Made by a program: the position numbers and the translations under genes
Notes under the pieces: generated by a model
Told to the model about the DNA's origin: nothing
The model's input: the letters and a program-made list of their open reading frames with translations, nothing else
The model's database searches: none
In this document: positions 1-5,288 of the stretch, one piece after another
How the letters are laid out: the number at the start of each line of letters is the position of its first letter
Numbering within the stretch: the first letter of the stretch is position 1
NCBI GenBank assembly: GCA_021785315.1
Contig: JAJYFX010000126.1
Span: forward strand, 1-6,011
DNA from: Actinomycetes bacterium
GTDB lineage: Bacteria > Actinomycetota > Acidimicrobiia > Acidimicrobiales > Acidimicrobiaceae
Reading direction: 5' to 3'
Length of the DNA stretch: 6,011 nucleotides

Positions 1-762
1 CCCGTGACGTTCCTCGGTGCATTCGAAAGACACACCTGGGCCAATGATTTCTGAAAGCCCGTAAATGTTGATGCTCCTCACTCCGAGACGAGAATCGATC
101 TCAGCGCGCATCGTCTCAGTCCAAGGTTCTGCTCCCACAAGCGCAAACTTAAGAGGAATGTCTTTGGAATCAATCCCTTGCCTGGCAAACTCCCGGGCAA
201 TTGTAAGTGCATAACTGGGCGTGCAGCACAGTACCTCGGTGCCAAAGTCCATAATCAACCTGACCTGGCGTTCAGTCATCCCAGTCGAAGCTGGAACCAC
301 TACCATTCCCAGAGTTTCCCCTCCCTGATGGATGCCAAGTCCACCAGTAAACAGTCCGTACCCGTAGGCGTTGTGCAACAGCATTCCAGGCTCAGAACCG
401 CCACCAGCAAGTGCTCTGGCGCACACCTTTCCGAATATGTCCAAATCGGCGGCCGTATAGCCCACTACCGTCGGTTTTCCCGTAGTTCCCGAAGACGCAT
501 GGATTCTCAACAGCTTGCTTTTGTCCGTTGTAAACAGACCAAAAGGGTAGGTATCTCGCAAGTCGGATTTTCGAGTAAATGGCAATCTCCACAAATCCGC
601 AATCCCACTGATATCGCTGGGTTTGATCCCAACTCCCTGGAGCCGCTCCCTTATGTAGGGAACGCTTTCGTAAACTCTTGACACCATTTCGCGCAATCGA
701 GCAGACTGTAATTCCTCCAGCGCACCGCGCTCCATCATTTCTATTTCAGGTTCAAATATCAC
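1..762 (-). CDS. paaK: Phenylacetate-CoA ligase (PaaK-like) adenylate-forming enzyme, C-terminus cut by window
   Basis: This enzyme is predicted to activate a carboxylic acid, probably aromatic, with ATP and CoA to give acyl-CoA, AMP and PPi in the cytosol. I translated 254 residues, running off the left edge with no stop; PaaK proteins are about 430 aa, so most of the C-terminal lid domain is missing. Visible motifs are the phosphate-binding loop SSGTTGKPTVVGYT (residues 90-103), AYGYGLFTGGLG (132-143), TPSY (181-184), GAEPW (210-214) and the adenylate-binding YGLSE (234-238), all as in PaaK. I chose GTG at 762 because AGGGGG lies 7 nt upstream and the N-terminus then aligns with PaaK; Met9/Met10 have no Shine-Dalgarno. 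It overlaps the prpF-like gene by 11 bp, suggesting coupled translation. Family assignment is firm. Phenylacetate itself as substrate is not shown; no other paa genes are present, so another aryl or cyclic acid is equally possible. Confidence 0.93.
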   Translation of the reverse strand, partial: MIFEPEIEMMERGALEELQSARLREMVSRVYESVPYIRERLQGVGIKPSDISGIADLWRLPFTRKSDLRDTYPFGLFTTDKSKLLRIHASSGTTGKPTVVGYTAADLDIFGKVCARALAGGGSEPGMLLHNAYGYGLFTGGLGIHQGGETLGMVVVPASTGMTERQVRLIMDFGTEVLCCTPSYALTIAREFARQGIDSKDIPLKFALVGAEPWTETMRAEIDSRLGVRSINIYGLSEIIGPGVSFECTEERHG

Positions 763-1954
763 CCTCGTACCCCCTATTCAATACTTGCGAAGCTCTAAGA
801 AACGCTTTGCCTTCCATCAATTTCCGTGCGGTCCTTGTATATGCCGCTTTTTCGACAACGGGATTTCCCGTCTCGTCGATGGATACCTTCGCCGCGACCA
901 CGTTGCAACCGGTTGGATGGCCGATACGAACCTCATCTGAAGTGGACGGACTCATCTGATATGCGATAGTTCCTGGAAGTCGAGCCGCCACTGCTACCGT
1001 CACGCCGGCCGTACCTGGAAAGGCTTTGTGCAAAACTAGAGGCTGCCCGCCAATAACTTCAGCAACAAAGTCGATATCATCGCTTTCTACACCTTGGTCA
1101 CCGACGACGGTCTGATAGTTGTGGGCGTGGTCCAGCAACACAGGAATCGGCACTAACCCTCCTTCTGGAATGCCAAGCATTCTTGCTACTGCACGCTGCA
1201 GCGCATCTGATTTGGCTATTTGAACTTCGGAGGGAAAACAAGGAATTTCCCCCGGGTTAAATCCAGCATCAGACGCTCTGACTAATACGCATAAGTTAGC
1301 AATATCTACGATCGATACTGAAATCGTACCAATGAGAGGTACCTCAATTACGTCTATAACTGAACCGGTTGGCAATAACTTACCGGTAACAGATCCTACG
1401 GTTTCCCGATAATCGAGAACTATCTCGGCCCCGGTGCCGGGAACTCCATCAACTCGGCAACTCCCTTCCACGGTTGGCCTTCCAAACGAAACCGGAACCG
1501 TGGCTGTAAAAATCTTGCGAGTATTTGTGTTATGGACTCTCACGGTGGTCAAAGGAGAGACCGGCTCAACATATCCATGCTCGATTGCGTATATACCGAC
1601 GGCAGACGAGATATTGCCGCAGTTCATATCCATATTTACCTTTGCCTTAGCCACGCTGACCTGGGCAAAGGTATAGTCAAGATCCGCTCCTTCGACGCTT
1701 GGAGGTCCGATCATGGCAACTTTGCTGGTAAGCAAATCAGCACCGCCAAGCCCGTCTATCTGGCGCGGATCGGGGCTACCCATCGCAGCGAGCAAAAATG
1801 CCTCAAGCTCGGCCTGATCCTCCGGCAGTGCGGCTCTAGGAAGAAACACTCCCTTGGAAGTTCCTCCCCTGATGATCGAGCAGTCGACAGATATGAGTTC
1901 GCCCTCTTGAGAAATTAGTTCCGAGCTAACCCCAGTGGCAGACGTCATTTTCAT
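752..1954 (-). CDS. PrpF/LigU-family allylic double-bond isomerase (tautomerase)
   Basis: This belongs to the PrpF family, whose members move a double bond in small di- and tricarboxylates: 2-methylaconitate cis-trans isomerase PrpF, 4-oxalomesaconate tautomerase (GalD/LigU) and methylitaconate delta-isomerase. Numbered from ATG 1954, the protein is 400 aa, near the family's usual size. It shows RGGTSKGVF (29-37), GSPDPRQIDGLGGAD (59-73), LTSK with Lys78, NCGN with Cys112, and a C-terminal RIGHPTG plus TARKLMEG. Lys78 and Cys112 match the Lys and Cys proposed as catalytic in Shewanella PrpF. Its start forms an ATGA overlap with the thiolase stop. ATG 1978 (408 aa) is an alternative with GAAGG 6 nt upstream, so the start is open. 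It overlaps the PaaK-like gene at its 3' end. The usual partners (prpB/C, acnD or lig/gal genes) are absent, so the substrate is unknown; a carboxylated pathway intermediate is inferred. Confidence 0.9.
   Translation of the reverse strand: MKMTSATGVSSELISQEGELISVDCSIIRGGTSKGVFLPRAALPEDQAELEAFLLAAMGSPDPRQIDGLGGADLLTSKVAMIGPPSVEGADLDYTFAQVSVAKAKVNMDMNCGNISSAVGIYAIEHGYVEPVSPLTTVRVHNTNTRKIFTATVPVSFGRPTVEGSCRVDGVPGTGAEIVLDYRETVGSVTGKLLPTGSVIDVIEVPLIGTISVSIVDIANLCVLVRASDAGFNPGEIPCFPSEVQIAKSDALQRAVARMLGIPEGGLVPIPVLLDHAHNYQTVVGDQGVESDDIDFVAEVIGGQPLVLHKAFPGTAGVTVAVAARLPGTIAYQMSPSTSDEVRIGHPTGCNVVAAKVSIDETGNPVVEKAAYTRTARKLMEGKAFLRASQVLNRGYEGDI
770..775 (-). promoter_or_regulatory. Ribosome binding site of the PaaK-like gene
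   Basis: AGGGGG (minus strand) sits 7 nt before GTG 762-760, inside the last codons of the prpF-like gene. It decides for the GTG start, because the in-frame ATGs at 738 and 735 have no purine-rich element at a useful distance. A second GAGG directly abuts the GTG and is too close to serve. Confidence 0.5.
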
Positions 1955-3093
1955 GCAACCAGGATGTTTACGGTACATGCAGTACCTTCTACGCCTTGGG
2001 CCTTGCCGCCTCTGCAGTGGGCAACGCCGATCTTGGCATTTTCGATCTGCCGGTCGCCGGCATCACCTCTGAGCTGTTTTACCAGCTCAACAACCTGGGC
2101 TACGCCAGTGGCACCCAAAGGATGGCCTTTGCCGAGAAGCCCTCCGGATCCATTGACCGGCAAGATGCCGTTTAGGTCCATCTCCCCTTTTCCGACCCTG
2201 GCGACATACTCTCCATGCGGAACCAGGCCCATACCCTCGACGCGCAAAGCCTCGGCGATGGAGAAGCAATCGTGCACCTCCGCGAAGTCAATCTCACCTG
2301 GTCCAACTCCTGCCTGCTGGTAAGCTGCCTCGGCGGTACGCCAGGTGAGGTCTTCGACTGTCATGTCGACAAGTCCCACCTCAGTGCGCCCGCTTTTCAG
2401 CGCACTGGCTGCAAGCTTTATCGCCCTCGAGCCGCCGAGTTGCTTGAGCTTGGCTTTAGTCACCATGACAACAGCTGCCGCGCCATCGCTTATGGGAGCG
2501 CATTCATGCATGCGCAAGGGATCAGCGATCAGACGTCCCTGCATCACTTCCTCCAAGGTGACCGCCTTTTTGAAATGCGACAGCGGATTCATGGCTGCGT
2601 TTCTCTTGTTCTTCACCGCTATCCGAGCGATATCTTGTGGTTCGACTCCATATTGCAGCATGTATCGCTGAGCTCTCATGGCATAAATCCCCGGCATTGT
2701 CAGCCCCAGCTGGGCCTCTATGTCGCTTGGATCAGGAGCTAGCGCTCCTCTGAACGCCGTGGTCATATGCTCGACGCCCAATGCCAAGACGATATCATAT
2801 GCGCCAGCCCTAAGGGCCAGCGCGGCATCCCAAATTGCAGTAGATCCAGATGAACATGCATTTTCGACGTTATCGATAGGAATTCCAGAAATACCTGCCG
2901 CATACAGAGCACGCTGGCCCATCGCCATTCCTTGGAATACGTGTCCAACCCATGCAGCGCCTATGTCTCCGCGACCCACTCCCGCATCGGATAGAGCTAA
3001 ATTTACTGCCTGCGCACCAAGATCGGCGGGTGACTTGTCCGGATGCTTGCCAAAAGGCGTCATCCCAATACCTAATACATATACGTCTTCCAT
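1951..3093 (-). CDS. SCP-x type thiolase (acetyl-CoA acetyltransferase-like)
   Basis: This enzyme is predicted to cleave a 3-oxoacyl-CoA with free CoA, or run the reverse condensation. From ATG 3093 it is 380 aa, typical for SCP-x/lipid-transfer-type thiolases without the SCP2 domain. The nucleophilic cysteine is Cys80 in NACSSGS. The HDCF motif (274-277), GHPLGATG (323-330) and a C-terminal AHCRGG with Cys360 are also present, so the thiolase catalytic set looks intact, unlike the SCP-x-like aldolases that have lost the cysteines. ATG 3093 is preferred to a TTG 21 nt further upstream because AGAGAGG lies 7 nt before it. The DUF35 gene lies just upstream; DUF35 proteins form complexes with this thiolase class (benzoylsuccinyl-CoA thiolase BbsAB, phloroglucinol acetyltransferase, archaeal acetoacetyl-CoA thiolase). 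A BbsB-like role is inferred, not shown; generic 3-ketoacyl-CoA thiolase is the alternative. Confidence 0.92.
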   Translation of the reverse strand: MEDVYVLGIGMTPFGKHPDKSPADLGAQAVNLALSDAGVGRGDIGAAWVGHVFQGMAMGQRALYAAGISGIPIDNVENACSSGSTAIWDAALALRAGAYDIVLALGVEHMTTAFRGALAPDPSDIEAQLGLTMPGIYAMRAQRYMLQYGVEPQDIARIAVKNKRNAAMNPLSHFKKAVTLEEVMQGRLIADPLRMHECAPISDGAAAVVMVTKAKLKQLGGSRAIKLAASALKSGRTEVGLVDMTVEDLTWRTAEAAYQQAGVGPGEIDFAEVHDCFSIAEALRVEGMGLVPHGEYVARVGKGEMDLNGILPVNGSGGLLGKGHPLGATGVAQVVELVKQLRGDAGDRQIENAKIGVAHCRGGKAQGVEGTACTVNILVA

Positions 3094-3100
3094 TGAAGAT

Positions 3101-3107
3101 CCTCTCT
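3101..3107 (-). promoter_or_regulatory. Ribosome binding site deciding the thiolase start
   Basis: AGAGAGG on the minus strand lies 7 nt before ATG 3093-3091. The reading frame extends back to a TTG at 3114, but that codon lies upstream of this element, so the ATG is the better start and the seven extra residues are probably not translated. Confidence 0.6.
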
Positions 3108-3163
3108 TCCCCAACTCTCACTGCTACCTGACACAGCCTCGACGGTACTCATTGGTCCACACT

Positions 3164-3191
3164 CCATTTCATGAAATTACCGCTGAAATGG
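3164..3191. repeat. Inverted repeat / potential hairpin just after the DUF35 gene
   Basis: CCATTTCA (3164-3171) and TGAAATGG (3184-3191) are perfect 8-bp inverted copies with a 12-nt loop. Nested at the left arm is a perfect 12-bp palindrome, ATTTCATGAAAT (3166-3177). The structure begins 1 nt past the DUF35 stop codon. No U-run follows it in the minus-strand transcript, so it is not a classic intrinsic terminator. An operator, an mRNA processing or stability element, or chance in AT-rich sequence are all possible. Confidence 0.4.
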
Positions 3192-3192
3192 T

Positions 3193-3597
3193 TTAAAGAC
3201 CCAACTTTGCGTGAGGCATTGAAATAAGTTCGTCATTTTCTTGTCTGGGGCCATTTGCCATCACGATTTCCACTTTGGCTCCTATCGACGGTGGCTCGGA
3301 GCCATCGAAAGGCAGAAGAACTCGAACATTTTCTGGAAAATCGACATAGACCAGAACATATGGAGTCCTGAACTCAGGAGTTGACTGTCTGGCAACGGTA
3401 AATGTGTAGACAGTTCCCGCGCTGGAAAGTAACGCGTCTTCCATAGAACTCGTCCCATCTCCAGGGCAGATGCTTCGAGGTGGGTAAAACACCGCGCCGC
3501 ATGACCCGCATTTACTCGCTCGCAAACGGACTTTGCCATTTTCGACAACGAAGTTTTCAGCCTTTGGTGAAACCTCTGCTTCATCCAGATTTACCAC
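3193..3597 (-). CDS. DUF35 OB-fold / zinc-ribbon partner of the thiolase
   Basis: This is a small acyl-CoA-associated protein that in known systems binds a thiolase and helps form its CoA channel. It is 134 aa from GTG 3597, matching the family's 130-150 aa. Residues 1-29 form the N-terminal arm. The rubredoxin-like ribbon follows, with CGSC (Cys30, Cys33), FYPPR (37-41) and Cys44, then an OB-fold from about residue 55 to 118 containing PYVLVYVDFPENVRVL (79-94). GTG 3597 has a textbook AAGGAG 6 nt upstream. ATG 3633 (146 aa) is an alternative with a poorly placed GGAG, and longer versions would overlap the SDR gene. The fourth ribbon ligand is missing: the usual CPxC reads Cys-Pro-Gly-Asp (Asp47), so zinc binding may be altered or lost. 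The gene sits directly before the thiolase in the transcript, the usual DUF35 arrangement. BbsA-like function is inferred. Confidence 0.88.
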   Translation of the reverse strand: MVNLDEAEVSPKAENFVVENGKVRLRASKCGSCGAVFYPPRSICPGDGTSSMEDALLSSAGTVYTFTVARQSTPEFRTPYVLVYVDFPENVRVLLPFDGSEPPSIGAKVEIVMANGPRQENDELISMPHAKLGL

Positions 3598-3603
3598 AAA
3601 TCT

Positions 3604-3609
3604 CTCCTT
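3604..3609 (-). promoter_or_regulatory. Ribosome binding site deciding the DUF35 GTG start
   Basis: AAGGAG on the minus strand, 6 nt before GTG 3597-3595, is the best-matched Shine-Dalgarno in the window. It supports a non-ATG start over the in-frame ATG at 3633, and leaves 29 residues before the first zinc-ribbon cysteine, which suits the family. Confidence 0.6.
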
Positions 3610-3647
3610 ATCAACTGTGGGCGACCATTGCATCTCCGCAAGAGCGC

Positions 3648-4394
3648 CTAGTATGCTCCAACACTTCGGCCCCCACACACATAGAGCACCTGACCCGTTA
3701 TGTACCATGAGTCATCATCGGCAAAGAAGGCCACAGCGTGGCCGATATCATCTGGGCCGCCAATGCGTCCAACTGGAACCGTCTTGGTAAGTCTGTCCTG
3801 GTTCTCCTGGCTAAGACTGCGGAACAAGGGGCTGTCCACGAGCCCCGGCGCTACGGCATTGGCCGTAATCTGATATTTTGCGAACTCAAGGGCGAGAGTG
3901 CGGGTAAAGCTCACTACGCCCCCTTTGGATGCGGCGTAGTTTGCCTGTCCCGCCCCGCCAAGCCAAGCGCGCGATCCAATGTTTACTATCCGGCCAAAAT
4001 TGGCGTCCATCATTGGCTTGACTGCAGCCTGGGTGCAAAGGAACTGGGACTTGAGGTTGATCCTCATCACCTCATCCCAATCCTCTTCGGTCATCTTTAC
4101 CAGCCACTTATCTCGGGCTATGCCGGCATTGTTGACCAAGATGTCCAACCTGCCGTAACTGTCCCTTGCGTAGTCGACCAACCCAGTAGCCCCATCTTTT
4201 GTCGATATATCGCCGACGAAATAACCCGTGTCTAATCCGGATGCCTTCATCTCATCGGAAAGCGCTGCGACCCGCTGCTCGTCTATATCGTTCAATACCA
4301 CTGAAGCGCCAGCAGACGCCAGGTAACGGGCAATTCCCTCGCCAATTCCTTGACCCGAGCCGGTGACTATAGCAACGCGATCTTTAATTCCCAT
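3648..4394 (-). CDS. Short-chain dehydrogenase/reductase, FabG-like (probable 3-hydroxyacyl-CoA dehydrogenase)
   Basis: This is a classical SDR of 248 aa, predicted to oxidise a 3-hydroxyacyl-CoA to 3-oxoacyl-CoA with NAD(P)+. It has the Rossmann glycine motif TGSGQGIG (11-18), NNAG (88-91), and the catalytic tetrad Asn113, Ser141, Tyr153 and Lys157 (YAASK), followed by NAVAPG (179-184). The acidic residue Asp36 after the second strand (LND) favours NAD+ over NADPH, which suits an oxidative direction; that is inference. ATG 4394 has AAGGTG 10 nt upstream, lying in the last codons of the hydratase gene 9 bp away. The context, between an enoyl-CoA hydratase and a DUF35/thiolase pair, argues for the third beta-oxidation step rather than fatty-acid synthesis. 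In the Bbs pathway this step is done by BbsC/BbsD; only one SDR is visible here. Confidence 0.93.
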   Translation of the reverse strand: MGIKDRVAIVTGSGQGIGEGIARYLASAGASVVLNDIDEQRVAALSDEMKASGLDTGYFVGDISTKDGATGLVDYARDSYGRLDILVNNAGIARDKWLVKMTEEDWDEVMRINLKSQFLCTQAAVKPMMDANFGRIVNIGSRAWLGGAGQANYAASKGGVVSFTRTLALEFAKYQITANAVAPGLVDSPLFRSLSQENQDRLTKTVPVGRIGGPDDIGHAVAFFADDDSWYITGQVLYVCGGRSVGAY

Positions 4395-4403
4395 ATTTCA
4401 TCA

Positions 4404-5186
4404 TCACCTTCCCGTGAACTTCGCAGGCCGCTTCTCTACGAAAGCACGCATCCCTTCTTCGCGATCCTCAGTTCCACGCAAAAATGCATGGCTGATCTGC
4501 TCGAACTCAAGACCGGTTGCCAGATCGGAGCTTAGAGCCACATATATGCTTCGCTTGATGCGGTCGATAGACAAGGGGGCCTTGGCGGCAACCTTCTTCC
4601 CGAAATCTACTGCGGCCAAAACGGCCTCATTTTCTGGCACGACTTTATTCACTAATCCGAGCCTGTATGCCTCATCTGCGCTGATGCGCTCACCGCCAAA
4701 CATAAGCTCCATAGCGACAGCCGGACCAACCAGTCTGGTCAGGCGCTGGGTTCCACCTGCGCCAGGCATGCTGCCTACGTTTGCCTCTGGAAATCCCAGC
4801 TTTGCAGTCGAATCCGCGATACGCATATCACACGCCAGCGCCAATTCCAGCCCGCCTCCCAGGACATATCCTGCCAGAGCAGCTATGACCGGCTTTGAGA
4901 TCTTCTCCATCGAAGAAAAGAGATCCCTGACGACCTCTCCAAGAAAGTCCCGTGCTCCGCCGGAGTCATATTCGGCCACCCTGCCCTTTAGATCTGCGCC
5001 CACCGAAAAGGCCCGTGGTTGTCCTGCGAGTACTATCGTGCGGCACTGCACATTCCTGTCGAGCTCTTGGAACAACTCCATAAGCTCAGTGAGCATTTCG
5101 GGAGTAAGCGCATTTAACGCATCCGGCCTGTTCAAAGTCACGGTTGCTACGCCCTCAGCAACGGACGACTGAATTAACTCGCTCAA
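4404..5186 (-). CDS. Enoyl-CoA hydratase/isomerase (crotonase) family
   Basis: This is predicted to add water across the 2,3 double bond of an enoyl-CoA. The 260-aa crotonase-fold protein has the oxyanion-hole segments AFSVGADL (59-66) and LGGGLELA (109-116). Both catalytic acids of true hydratases are present: Glu114 and Glu134 (FPE), spaced 20 residues apart as in the mitochondrial enzyme (Glu144/Glu164). PGAGGTQRL (141-149) follows, so hydratase activity is likelier than a divergent crotonase reaction. The start is TTG 5186: the frame is closed by a stop two codons upstream, no in-frame ATG precedes the conserved N-terminus, and GGAGGT lies 9 nt away. The gene follows the CoA-transferase by about 100 bp and precedes the SDR by 9 bp. 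A BbsH-like (arylitaconyl-CoA hydratase) role is a hypothesis; a general hydratase is the fallback. Confidence 0.93.
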   Translation of the reverse strand: MSELIQSSVAEGVATVTLNRPDALNALTPEMLTELMELFQELDRNVQCRTIVLAGQPRAFSVGADLKGRVAEYDSGGARDFLGEVVRDLFSSMEKISKPVIAALAGYVLGGGLELALACDMRIADSTAKLGFPEANVGSMPGAGGTQRLTRLVGPAVAMELMFGGERISADEAYRLGLVNKVVPENEAVLAAVDFGKKVAAKAPLSIDRIKRSIYVALSSDLATGLEFEQISHAFLRGTEDREEGMRAFVEKRPAKFTGR

Positions 5187-5288
5187 ATGTCATCAACCTC
5201 CATCCTCTTTTCAACACCTTTCTCTTCAATTTCCTCGCTTTGGCATGGCCGAAATGTGGCCAACCCCTTCTCATGTACACTTTTTGTG
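5187..5288. other. 102-bp spacer between CoA-transferase and hydratase genes
   Basis: The spacer holds the hydratase ribosome binding site and a weak hairpin, TGGCC (5246-5250) with GGCCA (5258-5262) around a 7-nt loop. No T-tract follows in the minus-strand transcript, so I see no terminator. No clear -35/-10 pair was found. A 39-codon basic frame crosses it but is not supported as a gene. Confidence 0.45.
5196..5201 (-). promoter_or_regulatory. Ribosome binding site for the TTG-initiated hydratase gene
   Basis: GGAGGT on the minus strand, 9 nt before TTG 5186-5184, is a near-complete Shine-Dalgarno. It supports the unusual TTG start. The nearer ATG at 5193 (2 nt after this site) is out of frame and leads only to a short overlapping frame. 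Confidence 0.55.

Larger units (their letters stand above)
3094..3192. other. 99-bp spacer between DUF35 and thiolase genes
   Basis: This is one of only two sizeable gaps in the operon. It contains the thiolase ribosome binding site and an inverted repeat near its upstream end. I see no T-tract terminator, no convincing -35/-10 pair and no supported small gene. It could hold an internal regulatory element or be plain leader sequence. Confidence 0.5.

Noticed and set aside
178..681. 167-codon plus-strand frame
   Set aside because: It is antisense to the PaaK-like coding region, whose motifs are intact; the translation resembles no protein family I know.
1..762. Evidence for a full phenylacetate (paa) degradation operon
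   Set aside because: Only the ligase-type gene is present; no epoxidase, ring isomerase or other paa genes occur in the window, so phenylacetate as the substrate is not supported.
1951..3093. Thiolase as a steroid side-chain retro-aldolase (Ltp2 type)
   Set aside because: The nucleophilic cysteine motif, HDCF and C-terminal cysteine are retained, and no steroid catabolism genes are visible.
3598..3708. N-terminal extension of the DUF35 gene to ATG 3708 (171 aa)
   Set aside because: It would overlap the SDR gene by 61 bp, its extra residues do not look like the family, and a much better ribosome binding site sits before GTG 3597.
4363..5172. 269-codon open frame on the plus strand
   Set aside because: It lies opposite the clearly recognised hydratase gene, has a low-complexity Ser/Pro/Arg-rich translation with no family features, and mirrors the codon pattern of the opposite strand.
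5246..5262. Possible terminator after the CoA-transferase gene
   Set aside because: The stem is only 5 bp and no U-run follows in the minus-strand RNA; the T-stretch near 5281-5285 is an A-stretch in the transcript and lies before the stem.
5155..5274. 39-codon very basic minus-strand frame starting at ATG 5274
   Set aside because: It overlaps the hydratase start out of frame, has no ribosome binding site, and its lysine/arginine richness follows from the purine-rich leader.
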